Source: Eimeria necatrix (taxonomy: Eukaryota > Apicomplexa > Conoidasida > Eucoccidiorida > Eimeriidae). From it: a DNA stretch of 64,000 nucleotides. The stretch is taken from assembly GCF_000499385.1 (NCBI RefSeq), contig NW_013651807.1, positions 1 through 64,000 of the forward strand, written 5' to 3'. The notes beneath the pieces are model-generated. The model was not told the DNA's origin and made no database searches. It saw nothing but the letters and a program-made list of their open reading frames with translations. Position numbers and translations under genes: made by a program. This document shows, in pieces, positions 35,950 to 48,192 of the stretch (position 1 is its first letter; every line of letters begins with the position of its first letter).

Positions 35950-38359
35950 GTCCTGAGGAGAAGTAATTGTTAGTAATAAAGTGCTTATCAGCGGATGAGC
36001 AATTAAATTCGAGTGCGAGCTTGCTGGAGCCAGGGCGTCGGCGTAGGTTAAGGTGGTGCCGCGTTGGATCACGTGGTCCTTCAATCCTGAAGACTTCGGA
36101 GAGAGCTGGCACGCAAAGATTTCGGGCCGCAATGCCTTGAAGTGAGCTGGCTTCGTTCGTCAGAGTGTAGATGCCGTTCCTGTTGGACAATATTAATGCG
36201 GGCCTCAGCACCCGTGCCAAGTAAGGATTGCGCGCGCGCATCTGCTGGGAATCACCAAAGTTAGCCAATCCTTTTGATCTCGTAGGCCTTCGGCTTTTCG
36301 CAATGATAATCCGAAACAAAGCCGCAGAATCACAAAATAATTACGTTGCTGAAGCACGAGACTCCTTTAACCCTGCGAACGAAGAAAGAAAAGTACAAGT
36401 TTTTTGGAAAAGGTGGCCGCAAGTGCGTGTACCTGCGAGACTGGCATCTTTTCCGTCTTTTGCAGTGCATCTGGACGTTGACAATCCTCGCTTCTTCGGC
36501 ATGGACATAAATGGAAGACTGCCCTCTAGTCAGGCTGCCGGAAAAAATGCCTGTCCAAACAATATTGCCCTGAGGTATAGGATGCGAGGGGAGGCCACTG
36601 TCCAAAATGCGACCAGCCGATGCTTCCCGCCTCGCTTAAGGGCGACGCTTTCTTCTAAACGCGCATTCTACGCACCCTTTGGCCGCTGCATGCATTGGCG
36701 TCTAATTTTCCCTTTAAAAGAAGAGAAACCGCGGCGAAGTGAAGACTAAGCAGCAACTCTTATGTCGTGACAAGCTTGCGCTAGCAGCATCAAGACCGCA
36801 TGCGTGTACAGGAGACGACAAGTCCGAAACAAAACATAACGGGGTAGCTGTGTGCTTTGCAGGAGGCGTAGAAAGCTCACTTAGTGGGATTGTTAGCTCT
36901 AATTTGCCAGTGGGTGCTGGGTTTACTGACGGACAACGGCTGGATAACTGACAAATGATGCGATGGCAAAAATCTCCAGCACTGCAGAGACAGGCAATGA
37001 AGATTACGTAGTTCTTAATGTTTTACTGTAGTAGTTTCGAGACGTTTAGTGCCATGACTACTCATTATTGCAAGGCAAGCTTCTGGCAGGATCCCCATGC
37101 TGTTTGTGATGGTGCATCAAGTTTCGTCGCGATCTATATCAAGTGGGAACCCATACCTGTGACGTGCGTTTTCTTTTGTCAAATCCTTTCTCAAATGATT
37201 CGAAAAGATTTGAGCTTTTGGCCGAATAAATGAAGCGAAATGAGGCACCAAGCATATTCCAAACACTTGGAAAAAAGTATATAGAGGCGTAGAGCAATGG
37301 GAGAAGATGCTTTGTGCCTCAATTTTCTCGAAAAGGTCAAGTAAAGGCTTTGCCACACTAACGCTACTGGTGAGGCTTGCTTCCTTTCGGGCTTAGTGGC
37401 AGAAGACTATCGGAACAATCACAGACCGCGTATGAGCTTGAAATATATTCCGCCTCCGCCACTGATCTCAATGCATGCGGTTGTAGGTAATAATTTTTCT
37501 GAGACACCGTTTTGACGAAAAATGCCATTCAAACGACGGGCCTGCTTGGGTAAACGACAAAATCTTGGCCTTGGGAGTATCTTATTTCTTAGCGCATGCT
37601 TTGCTTCTAGCATATTGTTTTCTGTTAGTACATGTATTATTTGTGCAACAATGAAGAACTTCTTGTTATTAGGACCAACTGACTTGGTTCTAGGCATACT
37701 GCGTTTGGCTTGACAGATGTTATCCTTTTTTGCTTCTGTTCGATGATAAGGATGCGAAGGGATTCATTTTATTGTCTTGATGAAAACTGAGTTTTCTTAT
37801 ATTGTAGAAGGCATCAATGCAGGATTTTCATTCCTTCCCTAATTAATATTGAAATATTTACATTCTCGTACACGATAAAACTGAACAGGGCCACCGTCAG
37901 CAGCTCACAAAACAGCAGAAAATTACTACAACAAGGGTGAGATTGGTCCTGCTTACCACTGAACAGCTCACGAGCTTTTTGGAATTCAATATTTGAGCAT
38001 TCGATTTCCGATATCCAGATAGATGGAAAAATATGTTTCAGGATGTGGCGTGTCTGTAGTTTGTCGCTTAATCCTTTGTTAGGCCCAAGTTGAGTCATCA
38101 GCTACAAAATATATATTTATTCTAAAGTAAAATGCGGATACTAGGAAGATATGGAACATCAGCAGCACACATTTGTAGTTCAGTGGAGGCTGCTACGTAA
38201 GTTACCATGCGCACATTCTGGAGGGGAGCAAAGAGGTAGGAAAGTCACTGTCATTTAGGCCGTAGCTGCGAACACGACTTGAACTATTCAAAAGCAGCAT
38301 GCTTCGTCGGATAAGTCCTATTTTTAGGAGAAGTTGGGAACAAAAGTGAAATATGCCGG
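35950..38359. other. Intergenic between convergent genes
   Basis: Several overlapping frames exist near 35.9-36.75 kb on both strands, but none shows a domain, a credible start and splice partners. The remainder is A/T-rich with no recognisable content. Confidence 0.4.
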
Positions 38360-41091
38360 CTAAATTCTTATTTCGCTGCTTTTTTGAAGAAGTTCCTCGG
38401 AAATGTGCCAAAAGTGAATAACTCCACCGTTGCCACCAGACACAAGAAGATTGCCGTCAGGGCTAAAGCAGACGCAGTGTGGAATGTCAGCGTGCCAGCC
38501 ACTCTGAGCTATGCATTCCCCGGATTCGTATCCCCAAAGACGAAGCGAACGATCGTCGCCACCTGCAAGCAGCGAGATGCAACTGGTCTCAGTTTCGCTA
38601 GTGCCGCGGCCACTCTCTAGCAATATCCATATCTGACGCTCCCCTGTAAAGAACTTTATACCTACACGAGTAAGCAATAGCTTGCTGTTTTGGCGAAGTG
38701 CACTTGAAGGAGTTGAGTTGGCTTACCAGTGCAGACTAAGTGGTCTTTTGGCTGGTAAGAAATACAGTGTACATCTCCATCCTCTGCGACCTCGAAGTCC
38801 CGTATTTTCGTACCATCTAGAGCATCAAAGTAGTGAATCTTCCGGTCGCTGCCCGTTGCAAGGATGTGCACTTCATCGGCACAATAAGTAGCGCTCTGTG
38901 GTAATTTGCACATTGCGTTCTATAGAGTAGATATAAATGACCAACCGCCAGCCAATAGCATCAAACTGCAGACAAGCAGGCAGTTTCAGGACACTAAAGT
39001 GATTCAAATGAGGAACCTGCCTCTCTGGATGCCCCTACCCACCCGAAAAATTGTGCTTTCATTGATTGACAGAATTGAAGTATATGTTGTCATGTCCCAA
39101 ACGATGATTGTGCCGTCTTCAGCAGCTGTTAGGGCCTGAATGGAAACGCCACGTGAAAACCAAACACGCCTCATAAGTCCTACTCGAACGCTGTCATCAA
39201 AGTCTTTATGCGGCTCCCAAAATGCGTATTCAGCGTTGTGTCGCCTTAATTAATCCCACGTGAATGTTGTTCCGACGTAGTCGTAAGCAGCAGATTTTCC
39301 CTCGGTGCTCCTTTCTGCTTGCCAACATCTCTTGAGAGCTGCTGTGTATATCCCACACCCTGAACTGGCCAGAAACACCTCCTGATGCCAATCGCCTGCC
39401 AACTCTCGTTGCTGCAATTGCTGTAACTCCGTCCTTGTGTGCTTGTTCAATACAAAAGAGTAGCTTTCCCGTCTCTGGAGTGAATGCGCGAATCCTTCCA
39501 TCCTTCCATCCAGTTATTATTGAAGATCCATCCGGAGCAAAGGCCGTACATAAACACTCAACGCCAGGAATTTGAATTCGTAACAATTCTTTGTAGGTCC
39601 TTGTGTCCCATATTCTCACGTCTGATGCCGAACACGTTGCTAGGATTTGGGAGCAGTTGTCTGGAAACGCCACTTGATTTATTGTACCAGCGTGTGCAGA
39701 GTGCTTGAGATGAGGCGTCAGTGTCCGCGCATCAATTCTGTACAGATTATTTGCTGAGGTTGCTGCCCAAAGCATGGAACTGTCTGGAGCTGCAATCAGA
39801 GATGTAATTGCTCCAGAGATCTGACAAACGCTTGATGGAGAGAGAGTATCAGTTCCTAGCCTAAATAACTGGCCGTCTTCGGTACCTGCAAAAAGCTGGC
39901 TACCTATTAAAGTCATGGCAGTGACACCTGCCCTAAGCTGCCGTTTTGGAGGCCCGCTTCTTTTGAACAATCCCGTGCTAAGCGATACCTCAAGAATATC
40001 ACCTGGGACACTCATAGAAGAACAATGAAAATGGCCGAAGAAGCTTACTGCTGTTGATGAGTTCTCTACATTGGATGTGTAAGAGCACTAGAGCACTTCT
40101 TCCAGAGGCTAAGTTTCCATTTCTTTTATCGAAGCTTTTGATGTAACTGCCAAAACCATTGCAAACGGCGCCAAGCATAGATTCTTACCGGACTGCGTCC
40201 CACAGTACACCATTTCATCAGCGGCGTGAATAACAAGAGCTTCACAACACCTACGAAGCTTGCCAAGATTGCAATCTCGTGGTGTCATCTTCTTCGTCTC
40301 AGCATCAATCTCCCAAATTCGGAGGTGTGACGCTCCCGCTGAGTACAACATGAGGCAAAACGAAGGAAGCTGTTTGTTTTCTGTATGCAGTCTTCTTCAT
40401 GTGGATTCCAACCGGCCGGATTTGGTTGTGCTTTGACAGCATACTTGTGAGGTTCAGCCAAAATAAATTGTAATGTCAAAGCAAGCGGAAAGCATACCGG
40501 ATACCAGCATATTAGGGGTGTTATTGTAAAATGCCAAACATCTGGCAGTCTCTAGAGCAGCAGCAATTCCACAGAGTGCCTTCCTCTCCTCAACGCTCCA
40601 AAGCACGAGAGTGTTGCAGCTTTCGCCACCCAAACTGGCCAAGAATTTGCCGTCACAAGAAAAGTCAAGGCACTCTACTGAGACCTTGTGAAAGCTGAAC
40701 GCTCGAAATACAAAATCAGAAGGACATGCTGTAGTGTGATTTGGCTAGACATGACCCTAATAAAGGCAGTGGAAGGTACATACCTAAGCCTTCCAAGCTC
40801 TCTTGCATCGTCGAGGCTCCAGATTATGATGTCTGCTACAAAGCCTGGATGAGTAACTTGCCCGCTGGCCAAGTATTTCCCATCCTTGCTTATTGCAATG
40901 CAGGTGACACAGTTATCGTGTCCGCACAAGAAAGTATCGGAGCTGCTTATGAGGTCACGAACAACGATAGAGTAACCAAGGGCAAATATTAGCCGTTGGT
41001 TGTCAGGATGCATAAGAATGCACCTTTTGGAGCCTCCATTAATACCGATGACGGCATCAAGCTTCAAGTGCCCCAAGTCTTTGCCCTCCAT
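38360..41091 (-). CDS. CFAP52: Cilia- and flagella-associated protein 52 (WDR16)
   Basis: Seven minus-strand exons close exactly in phase to 642 residues: 41091-40784, 40694-40498, 40380-40189, 40002-39260, 39135-39043, 38919-38727 and 38562-38360. The start MEGKDLGHLKLDAVIGINGG aligns with the N-terminus of animal CFAP52, whose length (about 620) is nearly the same. Two WD40 beta-propellers are visible throughout; characteristic stretches are DNCVTCIAISKDGKYLASGQ, SDVRIWDTRTYKELLRI, GWKDGRIRAFTPETGKLLF, AAEDGTIIVWD and the final CVCFSPDGNLLVSGG. CFAP52 is a microtubule inner protein that staples A- and B-tubules of doublet microtubules, so its expected place is the microgamete axoneme. It is divergent from the coiled-coil gene starting at 42513, with a 1.4-kb shared upstream region. 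Confidence 0.96.
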
Positions 41092-42512
41092 CGTATATGC
41101 AAACAGAAAAAGCCTGCCGCTAATAAAGAAACTCCTAAAACTTTGTGTGATTGTAGTTATATCCGATATTAGGGCTGTTTAAGCTTGGGTGAAGGAATCG
41201 AAACTTTGTATGGCTAGCACGCCAGAACTGGCATACTCTTGAGGTCCTGTCTATTGAGGGAAAGCCGCAGGGAGGAATCATCCACCACAGTGTTTCCTTC
41301 TCATTCACCGTAAAATTGGAAGTTTTTCTGTTGTGTTGAAGCGCTCCAAAAAGTGAGCAGACTCTAGCCTTCCGTTTTTTATTGGTTGCACAGTTTAGCT
41401 ATCTGCCGCCATGTACATGCTTTGGCTGAGGCCGCCAGGGTATCGGGGGACTGGCAAATGCGCCATACTCGAGCGCACTCAAACGCCCAACTGTATTGCC
41501 CAAAAAGGAAGCGGGATACAACGAAGGGGAGTGGCCTTATGCAATTGAAGGGCTGTGTGCAAATGCGTCTAGAATGGTGCCCTGCTTCACAGAGACGGCA
41601 AAATAACATAGTTCACCATTTTGGCGTGGTAACAGACAAAAATTGTTAATGCGCAGTAGGAATGCTAGCGAACGTTATCATAACCTATTTTGTCCCGGTC
41701 GATGTAACAGTAGGAGCAGCAGCTAATTTCGTGGAATGAGGCTTCTTGGGGCCTCAAGTCGAGAAAAGACTATGGCGATGTGATCAACCTTAGATTGTTT
41801 CTTTAATCCATTTGAGTAATGCTCCGCACCCTGCAATATCGGCGGAAATGCTGCGGAAGTTTTACACACGAATGTAAAAGCTTCGGTGAATATTTCTATC
41901 CCGCGTACGTCATGGTCTTGTAAATGGCTGCTGCTAGTGAAGTATTCCACGTAATCTGTATAGTCTGCTCATAGCATAGTTGCTACAAAGTTTTTAAGTG
42001 TGGTCGACGGATCTATTTTTTCCCCCAGTGTTTACGAGCCTGAACGCATGCATGTTACCACCGTAGCTGTCCATCAAGGCTTGCATGCATCTGGTGGGCA
42101 GCCCCACTACACAAATATAGATCTTGACAAAGTGTTACTTTATAGATAAAAGTTCAAACATTTTGCAACTTTCGGAGTTAGTTCGGGCTCCATTTCCACT
42201 ACTTGCAGAAACGTATCGCTGCGTCAAGTGAAACGCGTTAGTATCTTAGGAGACAAACCCATGAAGGCCGGTATCAGGATTGGCGCACTCTCGCGATTTG
42301 GTAGACCTAGTTATTCAATCTTCCCATAAAAGTGCTAGGAACTGGCAAGGTGATTAATAGGTTACCTCTTTACTAGTGCGGAAACCTGTCCTGTACGTCT
42401 CGCACGCAATAGTGTCTCCTGTTGGGCGAAATTTCGCAACAGGAGCGAACAGGGAAACATTCTTGAAAGAGAAACGTTAAAGGCCCAACAATTACCTGCA
42501 GCACATGCAGAG
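41092..42512. other. Divergent intergenic region, candidate bidirectional promoter
   Basis: It separates the start codons of CFAP52 (minus) and the coiled-coil gene (plus). It contains no gene I can support. Positions 42084-42106 hold the second copy of the 23-base motif also found at 19958-19980. Shared control of the two flanking genes is an inference from the arrangement alone. Confidence 0.4.
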
Positions 42513-45500
42513 ATGAGTGCTCCAGATTTGGACTTCGGGCTTCACATAGAAACAGCACGACTGCAAGAGTTCTTGGCTCAGTTGCTCCGTTCCCAGGAGC
42601 TTATTCAAAGACGCCAAGACGAGCTCACATCCACAGTCGACGCACTGCTTAAAAAGCTTGATAGCGGTGAACATGGTATCGAGGAGCAGCAACAAGTTCT
42701 GCAAAAGCTACAGAGCGATATCGCCAGCTTGTCAGAGCGCCTTGACTCATTTGACAAGCTACGCATTGGAGAGAAAATGGAAAGATATGACAGTGATCAC
42801 AATGATATCAAAGCATTTCAGTCACAGATTTCTCAACTTGATTCGAAAGTGGGGTCCGCTGACCTCGCACACACACATTGGGGTTTAAGAAGCGGCTGGA
42901 AGCTTGCATAAATGATGAACTGGCTTAGAATAGTACAGGTTTATCACGCCTGGCAATTTTTAAGGAAACAGAAAGTTCCAATAGACTCACAAACGTTGAT
43001 ATGAGAGCACATCAATGTTTGCAAGCTGACAAACCACTTACTGAGAGCTTCTTACTTTCGCCAGGGACAACTCAAATGGGAACGTCTCAACCCGCAGTTT
43101 GTACGCTTTCATCATTACTCGATTTGTACGAACTTCAGCTGCTCTGCTTGTGACTGCGCTGTCAGATTAAAAACCAAGAGGCGGTTGCAAGCAACTTTGA
43201 AAGCCGTGTTATGAACGTTGAAAACAAGCAGACTTTTCTTGATGACAAATATCAAGAGCTCATGCCGGAATTCGAGTCTTTGAAAGTTGGTCAGACAACT
43301 GCAATTTCTCAGTGCCAAGCAACACAAGCCCGCTGCAGTGAGGTACGAATGGTGAATTGTGCATTCAAATTTGTATGCGTTCTTCGAATGGTCGCACAAC
43401 TGATCAGTGGCTTGCATTTTTGCATTAAATATATATACTGAAAGCGAACAAACCCTGGAAATGTCACCTGAGCCCCCGGGAACATTCGGAACTGCTCGGA
43501 AATTCCCATCGCAGTGGCAGGCTAAATAGCATAGCTTCTTTATGTGTGCTATGTTGTAGCTTCCATGGTAAGCGTAGCTTTAGCACGATCCGATGCACGC
43601 GTTTGTGTAGGGCGGCTACTGCAGGTAGAGCGGCTTCAAAATGAGCTTGCCGCCTCGGTTGAAAATAAATATGAGAGCCTTTGGAAGAGCGTTGAGAAAT
43701 CGCTTGAAAACATTTCAACAACAGAGCTCCAAAAGTATCATAGTGAGATTCGAGCACTCAGCGGCAAAATTGAAAATAGAATGAACCTCCGAATTAGCTA
43801 CTGTTTGGATATACTTGCAAAGGCTGCGGAAACAAGCAGACAGAAGGACTTGAAGCGATCCGTACTCCTCAGGTTAGGCTTTTACAAGTCATCCTGCAAA
43901 ATTTCAAGCTGTGGAGAAACAAGAAGCTGTTTTGGCCCCTTGGCGCACGCTGCACATATAGTTGATTAGAAAAAGGCACAGACAATCCCAAAATTTTGCT
44001 AGCAGTCTCTACTTAGCGGTTCAGTTTGTTCTGGGTGCAATAACTCTGCGCAGGTTAAAAAGAAACAACTAAGTTGCACATGACTGTGTGCGCAGGTGGA
44101 GAGAACAAGCGTGGCTTGCGAGCAGACGGAAGTTCGGGCTTTCGCTGCTAGCCAACCGCATATACAGCACAGTGGGGAACACACACGTGTCAAAGCGCCT
44201 AATCCGTTGATAGAAAGCGTTGTTCTGCAGGCTTAGCAACGAGCTCTATCTCTCTGCGTTAGATTCACATGAAACACGTTTATTAAAGGAGAGACAAAAT
44301 ATGAGGCTGCACCTGTAACCGCTTGGATGTAGAAGAGTCTTAGGACCTATCTGCTTCTTTCTGCTAATTTGCGCATGCAGATCCGTGCCTCCTTCAAAAA
44401 GTGGCTTTACCAAGCCCGGTGGGCCTCCGAAGTTGAGCGAGTCAAGGAGGAATGCACTAAACTTATACCAGACATACACGGTTTTCTGAACGGGGCTATT
44501 AATCCTCGTCTCCAGCTCCTTGAAGAAGGAGCAGCAGCAGAGGCTCGTAAAACAGATCTATTAGCCGACAAAAATAAGGAAATATGGGAGCACCTGCAGT
44601 CAACAATAGTAGGCCACTTGCTTCACGTTAAAACAGCTAGACCATCCCGTTTGGCAGTGGTATGCGAGTCTTGCCAGTTGTGCTGTAGTCTTAAAACTGA
44701 ATTTTCTCTAACACACAGTGAGACTGTACAGCAAATGCACAATCGGTTTTCCTAGCAGATTTTGTCGTATTTTCTATTCTTTACGCTTGGTGCGTGCTCA
44801 TTCGTGTTGCACCGATTGAGTCATTTTGCCCCTGCTTCACAATTCAGGACCGCGCCACTGCACTTGAGCACAAGGCCAAAAAGGACACGGAAGCGTTGGA
44901 GAAGGTAAGCCCTTGGTAGGAAACTGTTTTTGCGAAGTAAGAGTTCGAGCTGCGTGACACGATAGGGCACTTTCATTACTTCACAATAAAATGATCATAT
45001 TCTGGAAAACGTTTCGGTTAATTCCATCTTCATGTCACTTTACAGATGGCTACAGAGCTTGATATGCACTCAACATTTCGACGCAATGCTGAGGAGCGCG
45101 TACAAAACGCAGAAGGCACGGTTACCCAACTCTCCGAGCAACTAGCCCTTGTGGCAAGAGACGGTAATTTGACTCCACTTGTTTAAAGTTTAGATTACTT
45201 AGTGACGGACATACAAAGCAGCATTTTGATTCCAAAGCAAAAAGCAAGTGATGAGTTTATTCAGATGATGTTAAGAATATGATGAAAGACATACTGCTCA
45301 TATGGACAGCCGTCAAACAGCTCGATTCAGCAAAAGCTGACAGGAAAGAAGTCGAAAACCTGGGACTCGAAGTGACTTCAAGAAATGAGGTATAGATGTA
45401 TAGACAGTTGCTTCCAAACCACCACGCCATCCACCCAAAAATCTGTGCAAGTGGGTCAAATTGCTACATGCTAGGTAAATATCCAAGAGTCAACGTACTT

Positions 45501-46599
45501 CACCTTTCTGGTCAAGGCCAAAGAACTTCTTTCTGGAACGTTTCTGTGCGTGACTGTCTCCAGACTCTGTCAGAAAATCTGCAAAAGCTAGAAACTTACA
45601 ATACTGGGCAGGTATGAAGTGAAGAATCCACAGATATAAGGTGCTGAGGTCGAGTGTTGTCAGACAGGCAGTCTACAATATATCGCCAGAAATGCTAATG
45701 TGCCTAAACTTGATTGTAAGCAACTGGGAAGCTGCAAGTTTGGCCACCTAATGCTGTTTTGGAGAGCGTCAATGCTTTTTGCAGGATACTGCTTTGGAAC
45801 AGCGGATTTCGGAATTATACTCAGATATCAAGGAAAGCAAGAACAAACACGAAGAACTCGAGTTTATGTTCGGACTCGTTGTCAGGCTACTTGAAGACAT
45901 TGCTAACATCCAATTCGCAAAAATACAGGTGTCTGTCTACGTTATATATATGGCTTGAGAAGGCATTGGAGATACTGCAGCGTAATCAAGCCTAACTGCC
46001 TCTATATATAAGTAGTCAGATATTGCAGTTACCTTGAGCTTTTCGCCAATGCAGACCCGCCGAGTCGCAAGTGGAAGAACGGGAAATGGGAGAATCGAAA
46101 CGCGACCAACTCTACGAGCAAGCCTATGCCGAGCGCAAGATATCGGCAGCAGTGCCTCAAAGATAAGCATTGCTGCATCACCTTTGGCAGAAGCCGGAGA
46201 TAGGACGGAGCGTGGAGGCGATAGTCAGTGTGCATCGGAGCCTCGATTTAGGCCCGCCTACCAACCAGCTTCTGAATGCAAAGCACAAGCACAATCGCAG
46301 GCGGCCCCTGACTGCAGGACCAAACAGGCAATCCGGTGGGTGGAGCCAACATAAAGATATCCATAACGATCAAAAATTTTATTTTATTTTTCAATACACT
46401 TGCGCCGCGACACTACCCTTCCCGGTGCATGCTCTTGCCCCTGGCTTCTTCATTTTTTCAAACATTGAGCACTGAACAAATTTGCAGGACCCCTACAGTG
46501 GCTGCATTTGCCGAATGGGTTAGTAGTGTTCAAAAGACGTTGAAGCAAGAATGCAACGCATATGATTCTAATGGCGCCCACCTGCTTGGAGGCCGTTAG
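42513..46599 (+). CDS. 620-residue coiled-coil protein
   Basis: Eleven exons close in phase: 42513-42848, 43166-43342, 43625-43861, 44381-44608, 44848-44904, 45046-45163, 45265-45389, 45564-45611, 45785-45928, 46055-46335 and 46488-46599. Most residues 1-470 are predicted coiled coil, with Gln/Glu/Leu heptads (QRRQDELTSTVDALLKKLD, LQKLQSDIASLSERLDSFD). A motif WTAVKQLDSAKADRKEVENL recalls repeats in ciliary and basal-body coiled-coil proteins. A Ser/Ala/Arg-rich disordered stretch (exon 10) precedes a short ordered end, TPTVAAFAEWVSSVQKTL. It is divergent from CFAP52, which together with its make-up suggests an axonemal, basal-body or cytoskeletal role. I do not recognise a named family. An additional exon around 44097-44230 in phase 0 is possible. 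Confidence 0.7.
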
Positions 46600-47633
46600 A
46601 ATTCTGCGGAGTGAGGCACGGTCGCTAAACAGGGCAGCGGTTACATTATTGACGTGCGGAGCTGGAAAAGTTAACCGTGGACCTCACAATTTATGAGTTG
46701 GTTTTCAGAGCTGGAGACCATCAGAGTTCAGCAAAAACCGCTGAACTCCAGAACAATTTTTCTTCAGCCCCTTGGGCTGGGTTTGTGGCGTGACTTGCTC
46801 GCAAATAGAGCAGCTCACAGACTTGTTTCGCAGATTATCAAGGCTGATGCTGTGGCGTGATCAACATTATACTGTAGATCCTAGGTGCCTACGAACATTA
46901 TGTTGAAAGGACAAATTACGTGGGTCTAGGACCATGCTTACATTGGCTTCCGTTTGAACTGCACTTGAGCGACTGTTGAAACCGAATGAAATCCCGGGAA
47001 TTGTTAATCTAGTTGCTACCCAACATAAGTATGCACATTGTGAATTCACAAAAATGTTAATCTACTTGATACCCAACATAAGTATACACATTGTGAATTC
47101 ACAGAAGATCCAAAGTGTGTTTGGCACTTAAGAGCAAAAGCGACTAAAAGACCTAAGGACAGTACGGAGCTTCAGAGCAGTGAAAAGAATATATGAACTA
47201 AAGTTGTGAACAGAATAAACTTTGAAAAAAACGAATGCCTAGCTCTAAGGGCCTCAGTAGGGGACATTTTTCGCGCACTGTGTTAAGGAATTCGGTCTGC
47301 CTGTTACTACACGCACGGACGCAGACAGTTTTAAAGTGACTCAGCACTTTCTCAGCATTTCCCAAGAACCCTTCGAAACGCCCCTCTCGCTATCTTTAAC
47401 TTTAGTGAAAATTGATTCTTACGAAACCTTCGAGCAGATATGCTCGTAGTTTCGTTGTGGCACGACATGATTTTCTTTTCTTTTCGCTGTGTAAGCACAA
47501 CGCAGGTACTTTAAAAAAAACCGGGGCATCAGTGTCTCCCCTGCTGTCAATTTTGTTTGCCTTTTTACTCCTTACATTTCAGCAATCTGGCTGAAACAAT
47601 TAGGTGACTTTCTTCGTAATACGTGACGTAGAA
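46600..47633. other. Region with a two-copy 53-bp tandem repeat; no firm gene
   Basis: A 50-codon stretch at 46709-46860 (begins ELETIRVQQKPL) follows a good acceptor and looks coding. It could be an alternative last exon of the coiled-coil gene (donor at ~46521). The tandem repeat is listed separately. Nothing else stands out. Confidence 0.3.
47002..47107. repeat. Tandem duplication, two copies of 53 bp
   Basis: Copy one (47002-47054) and copy two (47055-47107) differ at only a few positions. Both contain CCCAACATAAGTAT followed by CACATTGTGAATTCACA, and the latter includes the palindrome TGTGAATTCACA. A recent local duplication is the simplest reading. Confidence 0.9.
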
Positions 47634-48192
47634 CACGGCTTTGAGGATTCAGTGGTGGTAGGGTCGAGCAAGCTTTCGGTACCCGCACGGGGGCCACCGG
47701 AAGTCGGTGTAGAGAAAGACCACAAAGGCGGCATGCTTTTGGCAAATTGCAGAGCTGAAGTTAAAAGCAAGGAGTTACTCAGTAAGCTCCAGCAGATGTG
47801 GACGCAGTTTCAATGGGCCCGCAACCACCGGGACAGAACATCACGAACTTTACGAACTCGAACTGCTAGGCTGCAACTGCAAATAAAACTCAAAAGAGGG
47901 AATACGTTAATCTTGCATGCAGCGAAAAACAAATAGCCATAGCAGTGACCTGTGGAGAATATATTATCTCGGGTAACCTTTTACCAGACTTTGAGGATCA
48001 TCCCAGGACTTGGTGGGTGGCCGTTTTGCAGGTTGTGCCGGTGTTGCCTTTACGCCCTTTCCACATTATTATATTGACCAGACAAAATGCCGCTTGGAGC
48101 TGCATGCTGATAGAAGAAAATATCTGAACCCGACCTTCGTGTGCAGTTCGGCATCTCCAGACTGCAAAAATGTGCAAAAGATATTGCAATAA
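47634..48192 (+). CDS. Possible exons of an unidentified gene
   Basis: A plus-strand frame from about 47650 to 47850 has coding character (for example GGMLLANCRAEVKSKELLSK, then LQQMWTQFQWARN). A second frame ending with a stop at 48192 includes YYIDQTKCRLELHADRRKYL and then several cysteines. A GT donor and a TTTTGCAG acceptor at ~48032 could join them, but I could not close the phase with certainty or find a start. They may be 3' exons of the coiled-coil gene or a separate small gene. Confidence 0.3.

Noticed and set aside
35599..36319. Minus-strand frames with a hydrophobic stretch resembling a membrane protein
   Set aside because: There is no ATG start and the first overlaps a plus-strand exon with better coding character and phase. 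The hydrophobic look comes from reading that exon backwards.
46484..46521. Alternative reading DPYSGCICRM of the last exon of the coiled-coil gene
   Set aside because: The phase-2 reading that gives TPTVAAFAEWVSSVQKTL fits the upstream donor and makes a longer, more protein-like end.
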